Shown here in pieces: positions 36,727-49,900 of a DNA stretch of 64,000 bases (position 1 is its first letter; every line of letters starts with the position of its first letter). The notes below the pieces were generated by a model, which was not told the origin of the DNA, made no database searches, and saw only the letters and a program-made list of their open reading frames with translations. Origin of the DNA: Quillaja saponaria (lineage: Eukaryota; Streptophyta; Magnoliopsida; Fabales; Quillajaceae); contig CM055617.1 of NCBI GenBank assembly GCA_029379385.1, positions 2,108,001-2,172,000 of the forward strand. The letters are read 5' to 3'. The translations under genes were made by a program, and so were the position numbers.

Positions 36727-37893
36727 CTAAGCCATGCCGCCACTTGTTGCAGTCCGGATTATCTGGAAGAGAGCTGCACAATTACACAAATGTTATCAGT
36801 ATACCATGAAGATAACAGATTATTCAAATGCATATATGCATCAAATAACTTCCTCAAGGACTACAATTTTGGTTCCAATTATGCACTAATGAAAGTAAAA
36901 AAACCGAAATTCACATTAGCTCACCACCTCATTGAACTAGAAGAAATAAAATCTAAAATCACTAGTATCTTGTGCTTGTAGAACTCACAGCAACGCGGTG
37001 ATAAAAATCAGTTATGACTTATGTATGACAAATTACATTTATGAGGGTGAATGGATTGCCAAATTAATGATAATAACCAATTACTGTGAATATGAATCTG
37101 AATACATTGGACTGAACAAATGAAATAAGAAGCCAATCTACCACATTTAACAATTACTATGCAACTATGATTATATAAGTGTAAGCTTTAAATTCCGATT
37201 GAACTTCTAGCAATCAATGTTTGGACAAAATACAAAAATGAGGATCAAGGAAGGCATCATATATCTGGTCAAAAACAAAAGCAGCAATGTTGAAACTTGA
37301 AATCAGTGTGATAGAATATTATATAAATTGAAAAAGAAAACGCCAAGAATGCAGAGGCTCTTACATGACCCAATGACAACAAAAACGAAGAACCCAAGAA
37401 GAATAGGACCAACAGGATAGTCTTTTCCTTTTTTGGTGGTTGTTTCAGGCACAGCTCCTCTCTTAGTAATGTTCTTCTCAAACCTGCCCACCTTCCTATC
37501 TGCAAGGCGCTTTGATGTCGTCTACATAATCCACAAATTACACAAAATTTAAGATCTAATAACTCGGACATATACCCAGAAAGAGAACGCACAAACCTAA
37601 TTACCCTATCAATCAGTTAATCACTAGGATTTCAACAATGTCTACAAGAGATTATAAGCGATAGTCAATTTCCATAGGCATATTTACACCTAACCTAAAA
37701 TTCAATCATTTTCAGCCGCGAAGTAGATAATCAATTATCTTTCCGATCAATCAAAACAGCTACAGAGAGACCTTAAAGGTGCAGATATCAGATCGCAATT
37801 CCAGAGAGTAAGAAAATACGAACATCGATTTCAAAAAATCAAACCTGTAACTGGAAAATCAAACAATTGGAGAAAAGAAAAACAAAGTACCAT
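36727..37893 (-). CDS. RAMP4/SERP1, ribosome-associated ER membrane protein
   Basis: Three coding exons in gene order: 37891-37893 (the ATG alone), 37365-37521 and 36727-36773; 207 nt, 68 aa, the family length. The protein begins M|TTSKRLADRKVGRFEKN, continues ITKRGAVPETTTKKGKDYPV, then has one tail-anchor membrane segment (GPILLGFFVFVVIGSSLFQII) and ends RTATSGGMA. RAMP4 sits at the Sec61 translocon and helps protect membrane proteins during ER stress. The three start bases are the last of exon 1, followed by gtactttg. Arabidopsis has two RAMP4 genes flanking LCR (At1g27330 and At1g27350), and here one lies directly beside LCR. The exon-1 assignment rests on the required ATG, the donor next to it and family length. 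Confidence 0.9.
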
Positions 37894-40800
37894 TATCACG
37901 AGGAGATCTGATTTCCGGAAAAAGGTCGGAACGAAGAGGACGTTGGAGAATTACAGGCGATTTCCTTTCAATTTTCCCTTCCGGCTCTCTCGCTTCAATT
38001 TTCTTTGTTTCCGTCTCCGCTAGCAGTCTTTCCTGGTAATCACCGTTTCTCGTCATTTTATCCATCTTTAAATAGGCTAGCTGATTGTCAGAGTAGAAAA
38101 TGATATGATCACCGGGTTTAGCGTCACAGTTTCGTCCTGATTGGGTACACCACCTCATATCTAACACGCGTCATTAAACTATTGGGTTCAAGTAATGTAA
38201 GTGTTCGGGTAACCCTTGGCTGCGGCCATCCGTCACGGAGCTACACATAAGATTGGGTCACTCGCTTCATACGTGAGTTGTTTTTTGGGCAAAAGTCAAC
38301 AAGTTGATAAAACCAAAAGTAATTTGTGAATATTAACTAAAGTATGGAATTTTGTTTTTTCCTTTAACACATTAATCTAAAATTACAAATTTAAATCATT
38401 GTAAATAATGGATAATTCATTTGTAAGTAATATTGAAGTGCTACAAACATTATGTGTGAAAAAAAAAAAAAATTTGAATGTATAAATAAATTTGTAAAGA
38501 ATAAATTACAAGCTTTTGACTATTTGATAGTTTTATGTATATTGAAGTGACTAATATAGGTTTTAAGGTTAAATTCCATAAATATTGGTAAAAATAAATA
38601 ATATGAGTAACTTTACAGATGGCCTTGCCGTTTAAACCCTTGTTTGGTTGGGCTTAATGAGGCTCATGGATGAACGATTCAGGTTGTGAAATTCCTCGTT
38701 TAAACCCATGCTGATAGGCTTTAAGCAACACAGTATTAAAGCCTAAAATATTGGACCTTAAATCAAAGCCCACCAGACCAGACCTGGCCAGAAAGATAAC
38801 GTAAATTCATTCTAATATTAACTAACTGTAAAACTAAAAAACATAAAACTCTTTGACAAAAATAAAGTTAATAATGACAAAAGCTCTGGTTTGATGGATG
38901 AAATTACTTCAGAATGGAAGATTAGCAAGAGTCCACCTAATTTTTTATGTTGTGACAAAATTCCATATGTCACATCTGTTTTGAACTTTGAGGTCTTCAT
39001 CATTTGTTAGGCCCAATATTTCATGAACTTTTCATAATAGAATTGTGAAATAATTTCTTTAACTGGTCTCTTTTTTTTTTGGCAGATGAGGAAAGAAAAC
39101 AACAACTTACATTGCCTGGCAACAAAGCAAAATCAGCCTCAATTCCATTCAATAAAATCAGCTCCTTGGTCCAGACTCAAATTAGTTATGTGATTTGCAA
39201 CTCTATTTACCTTCACAGCAGACACGAGAGATCTTACTGACTTAATTTTGAGATAAAATACGGCCAATGTCTTTAATTATTGGTTTATTTAGTTTTGAAT
39301 GACTGTCTTCTCCACTAATTATTTAGATGATTGTTTTTGAATTTAATTCAATTATCACTTTCTTAAAAAATTTGTCCCAAACAGCTAGTAATCTTAATTT
39401 CAGAACTCACAATCCAGCTCAAACAGAAGCACACTAACCTAGTTTTCTGTCAAATCCATAAATCCACTGGTGCTTTTGTTTTTTATTGGTATGGAACTGT
39501 ATTAAATAATTATAAAGATATGATCATTTATTATAATATATTTTTAAAAAAATTTAAATTACATTAATTATTGATTCCCATGACGTAGACAACTGGAGCC
39601 AGTTTGGTGTTGAGCACCAATGCCTGGGGCCCTCAATAATGTTGGTATTATCCAACTCATTTTGTCCTAAAATGTAAGTCACCATGCAACTTCAAAAATT
39701 TCAAAAGGAAGCTGGAGATTAACAATGTTGGTGGTGTCAGATGTCTCGTCAATGATATGACCCTTTCATCTTTGGGTTAGGAAATGGAAAGTTACCCTCA
39801 TTTGTTTTCATATGATTCAAAAGGAACGATTATTATTAATTTTTTTTTATTTTTAGATTTGGACCATTTAACTATTCAAACAAGCATATTTTGATTTAGT
39901 TAAAGACATATTGTTCACATCGGGCTAAATAATTTTTGATAATTTTATTTTTACTTCCTTATTTGAGAAAAATTGATTCAACAAATTAAAAAATATATAT
40001 AAACTTGTTTATCACCAAATGTAGTATTTTACTTAAAAAGTTAAAATTATAAATAAAAGATAAATTTTAATCTCTTAATCATACATTTTATTGCAAGCAC
40101 ATAGTAAATAAATTATTGTCGTCATGTCATATCATATCTTTTATTGATATTAAATAAGAAAAACTCTTGTATCACATTAATTATTTTATTGTAGAAAGTT
40201 ATACTCTCAAATAACTACTTTTGAGTGCGGTAACAAGTCTTGGGTGTCTTAATTCCCAATGAGTCGTACAAAATAATAGAAGATTAAAAGGGAAGCATAG
40301 AAAAAAAAATAGTCTGTTGTGTGCCTTCTTGGAAAATAAGCCATTGCCATGTTGTCCTCTCGGAAACTATGGGCCAGCTTTACTTGTGGAATGACATTGA
40401 TAAAGCATCCGCAATCATCATCAATAAGTAAATAATTTGTATTTATTAGTTAAAGAAATACACACAACTATTTTAAATTTTATTATTTGATTTAATGTTT
40501 TTTTTAATTATGTTATGTATTTATATTTTATATGAATTTTTATTCAAAAAATTATAACTTTTAATTAATTTTATTAGCCAATTCTAACTCAAAAATAAAA
40601 AAATTCAGGAACACTAAAAAATAGTTATAATATCAGCCGAATTTATCACTTGAATAAATAACTTTAGCATTAATATTAGTTTCAAGATTATTGATGCCCG
40701 AATTTACATGCAACAAGATTCAAACCATCTTCCAATTCCAATATTTCTGATAAAGCCACTAAACATTATCTCCCAAATCATTTCTAATTAATTACCCGTT

Positions 40801-43800
40801 GAAAATTTAATCCATATGCATGCTGCCCCCCATGATTATGATTGATAAGTGATTGCAAGCTAGTTTTTCTTTTTTCATAAGCAACAATGATTGAAAGAAC
40901 CATTTTGCCTGGCTTGCAGGTAGTGACCATCACTTTAGCTTGGCAGACCCACTTTCAGTGCATATTTATATTTTTATAAGATTTTTCTATTATAAAAATA
41001 CTTGTAATAAAATTTGTTCCTTCATTAATTATTATAATAAATATTAAATTTTTATTTATTTATATAATCTTGCTAGTATTATTTAGAAAATCCATTAATT
41101 TTTTTTTTGTGGCTAATATTAGAAAAACTTATATATATATATATAATTCAAAAGGCTATGTTGATGGATTCTTTCACCATCTAGTTGGGGGAATTCACTA
41201 ATTGCTGCGAAGTGTCACCTTATTTTATTGAATTGAACTGAATATATATATTCCTTACTGTGACATGTGCACCAATTTCATTGTTTTTAACGAATTTTTA
41301 ATTGCTCATATTCTGACCAATAAGAATGTCTTAATCCTTTCGGTGGGTTTAGGCTTAATTATATTGTTCATATTCTGACACGTGCACAAAAAATCCCTAC
41401 AATTTCTTTCTAGAATCCAATTAGCTCCATCTATTCTATATATATTTATATTAAACAATAACATTTCAATCAAAAGTTTAAATTAATAAAACATGTTTTT
41501 TTTTTTGCTTGGTTCCAATTGAGCTTCACATGCAATTAATGTTAAATTTTACAATCAGGACGAGGATTATTTTTTTATGAAGTATTCTTCCCAATCATTT
41601 TGCACTACTTCTTTTTCATCTCATATTTGGGTATAGAAAAATGAGAGCGAGGAGAATTTTTTTAATTTATTTTTTCTCTTTTTTTGGATGTTCTCAAGGG
41701 CATTGCTGCGAGACTAATCTATTGAGTTCTTTTATGATTATGATGACTCTCTCAATAATTATTTGCTGCATGTTTCGAGCTTATATTATCACCATGAGAG
41801 TGTAGTTCGCTTATCATTACACACAATTTTTGTTGACGAGGAAAAATTCTTTTAAGTATGAGAGAAAATATTAAAGAGATAAACTATGATATAAATTATT
41901 TGTCAAGAATATTAAATCTTAATTTATTGACTTTTATTTAGTTATAGATTTATTTACAAACTATGGCACAATTTAAAAGAAATAAAGATATATAATAGGC
42001 TATTAATTCAACTGACTAAAACAATGTTGGACCAAGAAATTTTAAATTCAAATCTCATCGTGGTTGAAATAATTTCATTTATGAGTAATTTTTTATATTG
42101 ATGTTTTAAATTATAATATTGAGGAATTATGACATAATCTCTTATTTGATTAATTGAGAAATGTTTGTCGATTATTGTGGATTCCTTTCATACAATTGTA
42201 GATACTATATATAATAAATGCTCATATGTTTTATAATAAAGAATAAAATAAAACAGAAAGCTCATAAATTTAGGCTTTTTAGCTCCTTTTTTTGGTCTCA
42301 TTTTTATTTTTTTTATTTATTGTTTGGAAAAGGTTTATAAGTGCGGTATAAGTCATTACAAAGAGGATATTCTAATTTCTGAGGTATGTTTCATCATGCG
42401 ACGCTTAAGTAGGCATGCCTACTCATCGCTTTGTAATTGTTTAATCTCCAAATGCTCAATTAAAGTTGTTCAATCCATATTATTCGTTTTAAAGTTTGTA
42501 TTCTTCTTATACCCAAACAATAATTTGTATTCTTCTGCTCCTGCCAACAAATCAAGCTGTTATATTAATTATCATATTAGTGTTGTTTTGTAAATTCTGA
42601 TTCTTTTTTATTCTTACGATTAGGTAGTACGGATTTATAGTTGCCATGGTTTGTTAGCAAGATTTGAATCTAGATTTAGAATTTCTAAAGTTGTTGTATA
42701 TATTCTCTTATACGAGAACAGAATAATATCTATGAATGAAAAAAGTTAAAACTTCTGTAAAATATTTTCAAATAATAGCAAAAATTTAGTAATCGCTAAC
42801 GTAGTCCTAATTTAGTGAATCACCCACGTCTTGTGTTTTTTTTACTTTTTTTATTTATTGCCATTATTTTTTATATTATTATTTATTAACAATTAGGTTA
42901 ATCATAGTTTATTGTTTAATATTTCTAAATGGAATAAGATTTTGGCTATTTCTCGCTATCGACAACATGTAAACATAACCATCATATATACGCATAAACA
43001 CAATAATAAAGTGCGTGCATTAAAAATTAGTTTCGTTCTCGATCCACTAAGAAATTTTCTATGAACAACGATCTCAAATATGTTAATCTAACATTAAACT
43101 ATTAGACTTTCAAGAATTTTAACTTTAATTTAAAGGGGATTAATAATGATCCATTCTTAAGATGCTTTCACATTGTGTTACATGAAAATATCAGAATACG
43201 TCATGTTCCACAACGTGTATGTTATAATAAACAAAAAATTATGTACATACTTACATTTATATAATAAGAAAGTATAAAATTTATAAAGAACATAATTATA
43301 TTAGTTAGTAGTTGAAATATGAGACTTCTAATTTGGAGGTCTCGATCGGGTTCAAACATGATCAAAAGAAAAGAGGAGTTTCTCAGTTTGTAGCTCAAAT
43401 TAAGCCAGCTAATTACTTACAAACTTAATAATTAAAACAAGAGTGATAAAAAACAAATTACTCCAATAAAGTGTTTGGATTATGAATTTTTAAATTTAAA
43501 TCTTCACCAATGATAATTATGTAATTATTTTTTGACTTTATGCATGAGTTTATAATTAATGTAAATAATATCTCTGATTAAAAAACCTCATACCATCACT
43601 AAAACAAAAACAAAAAATAAGGACTTCGGATGGTTCTTTATTCATCAAAACATAGCGTGCACCCAATATTCTACTAAAAAATTGTCTAATATAGAATAAT
43701 AAACATACTAAAATATTATTTGATTAGATTATATTAAAGTAGAAAACCTAAAATTGTCTATTAAAGAATAATAAGCATAATAAAATAATATATGATTAGA

Positions 43801-46800
43801 TTATATTATATTAAATTAGAACAAGGACTGATTACTCATTTTTTTTAAGTATTAAGAGATTAACTTTCTTCTATCTGTTCCCTCATAAAGAACAAACTTA
43901 CTAATATGTGAGAAATTTGCGAACTACAAAGACTAACCCTTTTCTTTTTCATATTATCAATTGTCGTGGACACAACAATGAACAAACATCTCGCCACACA
44001 TTGTTGTCGTGGTGGATAAAATGTCGCTATCTCTTATGCTTGGTTTGCTTGTTTATCAATGAAACCGACGCATAGTTTATGAGAATAAGCTCAATATGTT
44101 TAATTATATGTTATATAGTTTTGATTATAATTTATTGTTTTGGTTTATAATAAGTATATATAATTTTTTATTTTAATCTTTTAAAAAATAGTATTTCTAA
44201 TAGGTCTTTCATGTTGTAATTTTTTCTAATTATGTTCCTTCAAAATTTAATTTTGAATAGAATCTAATGAAATTAAATGACATATTTATTTTTGGATACG
44301 ACGATAAAATAACCAAAAATCACATAAATAATATTTTCTCAATTATTATAAAATTTTGTTCACTCAATTTCAAATTTTAAACTCAAACTTATTTTTTTTT
44401 TTTTTTTTTCCGAAAATGAAAGTTTCTTTTAAATCATCAAATTACTTTGAAGTATATTTAACCATATCAATTATTTATGATGTTTTATCTAAATTTAATA
44501 GTTCTGATTGATTAAGAATTCAATTTTAAAAAAATTAAATATTGGAGGAACAAATTAGAAAGACAATCATAAATGATCTTTTAGAAATTTTTTTTATTAA
44601 GAATTAAAGTAAAAATTGATATTTTTTTAGGAACCAAAACAATAAATAAACCCACATCATATTTTATAAAACCAACTAGCACTAGTTTGTAATTTATTGA
44701 GGTTTGGACTTAACTCACTTACCTTCTCCTTCTTCACTTCATTATAAATAAAAAAAGAAAAGAAAATGGAACTTTCGAAATGTATAATAGGAAAGATTTA
44801 TAATTTTAATCTTAGCAGTTGTATGAGGAAGGATTGGAAGAAAAAAAAAAATCTCAAAAATCACAAAAATCACAAAAATCACTTACTTAGATTGATATAT
44901 TATGTTAAATCAGTTATTTTTGTAATTAAACTTAAGGGTTTTGCTATTCATATAAAATTATATATATATTTTTTTTGTTACAAAAATTATATATTTTTTA
45001 GAGCGTACAAATAAACTGTTTTAGACTAACTGCAGAACGGGAGAATCCAATGATGGCATTACACGTTGGACAATATGATTGGATCAAAGAAGAGAACGGT
45101 GGGCTGAAGTAGACGTCGGTGTCATGGAGATGTCGCAACCGCAGACGACATCAAATAGGAGTGGGTAGTGATGGCCTAATCACTTGGAGACAACCCTTGA
45201 CTAAAGTACCCCAAAAGATTATCCCTGCTTTTTACTAAAATTGCAATTTTGCAATTCAAATGTTGTTGGTTGGTCAATTACTAGGGTTAAGCGAAAATAT
45301 TTGTCCTACTATTATGATTAATTTACATAGACGCCTAACTCCTTTGTCCCCCCTTTTTCTTGTCACCTCCAATAAGGTTAAACATTCATAAAAGCTAGAA
45401 AAAAAGATACCCACCTATTACTCTTAGGCCAGAGGTGTTGGGTAATCCTACATTTTGTAATTTTACTAGTTGAGCCAATTGTTTATCACTCTAATACATA
45501 ATTACACATAGTTACGTCCTTAGTTTGTAATGGGTACTTATTTAACTCTTAAATAGTTAAGTGCATTATTATGTGACTTAGAAGGAGCAAAGAATTAGAT
45601 ATACAAGGCTTGCTCTAGCTGTATACTGTAAGTCTGTAATCTTTAATAAAAGAAAATTGATGCTTTAGATTCCATAACAGGGAAAGGAAAAGATAATAAC
45701 ACCTTGAGAGGTTCCAATCATGGGGTGCCTTGTCTCTTTACCTACTCTTTTGACTATTTGGTCCTCTATGGGCTATGGCAATTAGGAATAGTACGGGGTA
45801 TCTAATGCCGTTCGTCCAAAAAGAAAAGTTGATGCTCGCTCAATGTTGAAATTTTGTATAGATGCAGGGGTACTTTTGTCAACTAAAGTACAGCCAAACA
45901 AACTCATAGAGTTAACGAAATAGCGTGTTGAAGTTGTCCACTGGTATGGACGGACAGGGATGTGAACACAAAGGAAAGTTGGGGAAAAAGCAGTGATTTC
46001 TGCTTAGTGGGACTATAACTTTTCTGTTCTAAATTGAAGTTAACTATCAATTACTTAAAAATAATTAGTATATTTCTATTTTTCGGTTGGATAGTTTGAA
46101 TAGGATAATGGCCTATGCCAGTAGACATTTTCACTTCAATATTCTTCTCATCTTTGTCACCCAGATTCTTCTCTCTCAATGTCCATGAATCCATTCTTTT
46201 TAGCTTCTTTTTCTTCCCGCGACCCTTCTAATACTCTCTTAAATCCTTATAGTGTTACTTCACTACATAAATCTCAACAGGGCAGTTCACTGGAGGGTCA
46301 AACCTTAACACCCACATGCTTAAATTGTTTGGTGGTTGGTTTTGGGAATTTAAGAACCCTTACATAAACTAAATTTCCTGTCAGATTCTATGCTGGGAAA
46401 TTGTGGTTTTTGATTTGATAATCAAATTTCGAATATTTGTTGGTCAGTTTTGCCCATTTGTTGTTCTTATGTTCTTAATCCTTGGTTGGTTACTAAACAG
46501 GATAATACTCTATCAATTTCTGTTCAGAATTAGAAACGCAGAATATTGGGATTCTTTAATTCTTTTAAGGGCATGTGATTTTGTTATGTACTTCAATTTT
46601 GGGTATTCTGTTGCATTCTAAACTTGAAACTAGTTGGTTGGATAAGATAGCATCTTCCCCCATCCACATATTCTTTTCAATCTACTTGTTTGCAGTGAAT
46701 TTCGAGCTGGGTGGTGTTGGTCTTCATAATTTCTTCAATATACTCCCTCCTCTAGAAAGTCTAAGCCTTTGGTTGTTGGGTTGAAATAGATAGTTTCAGT

Positions 46801-46909
46801 AGATTTGACTGCTAGGAGTTCATCTCCAGCTTACCTGGAATTCACTAGAAGTCCGACCCACTTCCTCTTGGAACTGTTTTTCGTTAGCTTGTGTTGGTTA
46901 CTGTTGTGG
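37894..46909. other. Long AT-rich region with no recognisable gene; AHK3 leader at its end
   Basis: The first 200-300 bases are the RAMP4 leader and promoter. From about 38.2 to 46.0 kb I see no gene, RNA gene or complete transposon. Open frames are short (for example 42324-42593 and 44766-45014) and of low-complexity composition. A diverged tandem duplication lies at 43679-43830. From about 46.1 kb the sequence becomes leader-like for AHK3. It holds an upstream ORF at 46179-46367 and pyrimidine-rich tracts that suggest a leader intron. Confidence 0.5.
43679..43830. repeat. Diverged tandem duplication, about 72-bp period
   Basis: The phrases AATTGTCTA, GAATAATAA and TGATTAGATTATATTA recur in order at about 43680-43735 and 43752-43812. 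The copies differ by several substitutions and small indels. It lies in AT-rich intergenic DNA. Confidence 0.6.
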
Positions 46910-49900
46910 ATGAGTTTGCTCCATGTAGTTGGCTTTGGTCTGAAGGTGGGGCATCTACTTTTGATGTTATGTTGCTGGATTGTGTCTGTAATCTACATGA
47001 ACTGGTTGGTTAACAACAGTAAAGCTATGGACAGCAAGACTGGTTTTCCGGGTGATGTTGGGAAGGTGTGGCTCAAATGGTGGGAGAAGATCTCAGGGAA
47101 TAGTTGTAAAATCTTCCATCACTATTTCCAATATATTGGGTCTAAGAGAGTGAGGGAAACCTTGTGGAAAAAACTTTTGGTGGCATGGGTACTTGGTTGG
47201 ACCATGGTGTCTCTAGGGATCTTCTGGTACTTCAGCTCACAAGCTACTGAGAAGAGTAAAGAAACTCTTGCAAGTATGTGTGATGAGAGGGCTAGGATGT
47301 TGCAGGATCAATTTAATGTCAGTATGAACCATATTCAAGCCATGTCGATTCTGATCTCCACATTCCACCACGGCAAGAATCCATCTGCTATCAATCAGGT
47401 ATAGATCTCCTTCACTATCTGGCAATTTAGATGCAAATATTTTCTAAAGTTGATTAATCCTGTTCTTCTCACCATATATTTTTTCTTGGGTATTTAGTCA
47501 AAATTATTACTTTTCCACCAAAATAATTGGATGGACCTGTGATAAATAATCGTTTTATTGCCATTAATCCGAGTGCCTATTGCGTCTCTTGCTGCCTGCT
47601 ACTTATTTTCTCTGATGTCATTGGGGCCTTCATCTTCAACCGCTGATTTGGTCAATGGAACCATATCCAAATTTGTTTTCTAATCAGCTATGGTTATTAG
47701 TTTCTGTTCAACAAATTGATCTAACTTTTTGAACCTACAGAAAACTTTTGCCAGGTACACCGATAGAACTGCTTTTGAGAGGCCCCTCACAAGTGGTGTG
47801 GCATATGGAGTAAGGGTTCTCCACTCCGAAAGGGAGCTATTTGAGAAGCAGCAAGGCTGGACTATTAAGAGGATGGATACCCTCGAACAGAACCCAGTTC
47901 ATAAGGATGACTTTGATCCAGATGGGTTGGAGCCATCTCCAATTCAGGAAGAATATGCTCCTGTCATCTTTGCACAGGATACCATTTCACATGTGGTTTC
48001 TCTTGATTTGCTGTCAGGGAAGGTGGGTTTCTCTCACATTGTTATTTGTGATTCATTACATTCTTGATTGTATTGGTATATATCTTAGAAATTAAAATTA
48101 TGTTGTGGCTTAAGCTTTTGCTTTTAGGTTGCTTGGTTATTTGAAATGGTAGTGTAGTGAAACTTTGCTTTTAGATTGCATAATTCTTTTACAAAGTCAC
48201 TAAAGAATCTATCTTATCAAACCAAAATGCTCTGAATCGGATAAATGCTATCTGGCAATATTTCTAAACTATCTTCTACTTCTATTTTCTTTTTCTTTTT
48301 CTCTTTTTCTGGTATCCTGATAAAATATCTGTTACAATGGTCTTCTACATGGTATTCTTATAACTTGGAGTACTTTTCTTTTGGCAAATTTATTTACTAC
48401 TCCAAGTTTATAGTTGTATACTTCTCTGTGTAAGGAATGCTTGTATATCATCTCTAGTCTCTTAACATATTGGAAAGCATGCAGCTATATTAGTGGTGTT
48501 ATGTTTGTATTCACTGAAAAGTTTTCAATGACATAATATACTGATTATATTTCTTTTATTGATTTTTTTTTTTTTTTGTCATTGGTGCACATGTTTACCA
48601 ACAGGAAGACAGTGAAAATGTGTTGCGCGCAAGATCATCAGGAAAAGGGGTCCTAACTGCTCCTTTTAGGCTACTTAAAACAAATAGGCTTGGGGTTATC
48701 TTGACATTTGCTGTTTACAAGACAGATCTCCCATCAAATGCAACCCCTGAGGAAAGGATTCAAGCAACTGATGGGTGAGTATGAATGAATGTTGGAAATT
48801 AGTTGCAATCCGACATTTCATTAGATCTTTTGTTCCCCCCAACCCCCCAGAGAAAAGAAAAGGCAAAGATAAGAAATTGATGAACATTATTATTGTTAGT
48901 ATCAGTTGTTTTAATGATATGCTTACCACGGAGCAGGTATCTTGGTGGAGTCTTTCATATTGAGTCATTAGTGGAGAAATTACTTCAACAACTTGCCAGC
49001 AAGCAAACCATCATTGTGAATGTGTATGATACTACTAATCCTTTGCACCCAATTGACATGTATGGTTCAAATGTATCAGATGATGGGTTGCACCATATCA
49101 GCACCCTTAATTTTGGCGATCCCTTCAGGAAGCATGAGATGCGTTGCAGGTAATCTATAAACATACTGTGGATAGTTTCTTTTCATTCTCATCCTCCTTT
49201 CTGACTCTTACCCTATTTTTTTTGACTGGTGAAAAGCCCTATCATTATAAGTAGAGGAGTTGTCATTGATTTTTTCTCTTTTCTTTATTTTTGTCAGTGA
49301 AAAGCTTTTCTAATCTAGTAATTTCTAAGATTTTATCTTATAACACATGTAGTTCTACGGTGAGGAGTAACCCAAATTGTCATGTTTTTAATGCTATAAA
49401 TAGCTAAGATTAAGTATGATCATTAAAGTGTGAAAATAGTGGTAGTTGTGAAGTAGGTGTCAAAATGAATTTTGAGCTTCACACAGGTTCAAACAGAAGC
49501 CACCATGGCCATGGTTAGCAATAACTACTTCAATTGGAGTCCTTGTTATTGCACTCCTTGTTGGGCACATATTCCATGCTACAGTGAATCGAATTGCCAA
49601 GGTGGAGGATGATTACCGTGAAATGATGGAGCTCAAAAAACGAGCTGAGGCAGCTGATGTTGCAAAATCCCAGGTATGTGATCCTTTCTAGTTACTGAAA
49701 AGTTGTTTAGGCTTATTGTATCAAGTGCATGCCTCATCAAAATTTCATCTTTCTGCAGTTCCTTGCTACTGTTTCCCATGAGATCAGAACGCCAATGAAT
49801 GGTGTATTAGGTAAGTTGGAAGTCGTCCTTCAGAATTGTAGGCTTCCTTCTATTATTCCAACTTTTGAAGTAGTTTCTCTGCCAAGCCTTGACTTTGTAC

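Noticed and set aside
43310..43380. tRNA-like B-box text (GGGTTCAAACA)
   Set aside because: No acceptor or anticodon stem can be formed and there is no poly(A) tail or target duplication, so neither a tRNA nor a SINE can be supported.
44766..45014. Open frame with repeated NHK units
   Set aside because: The repeat comes from a short aaatcac run in AT-rich DNA; not a protein gene, and far too short and irregular to be a CRISPR array.
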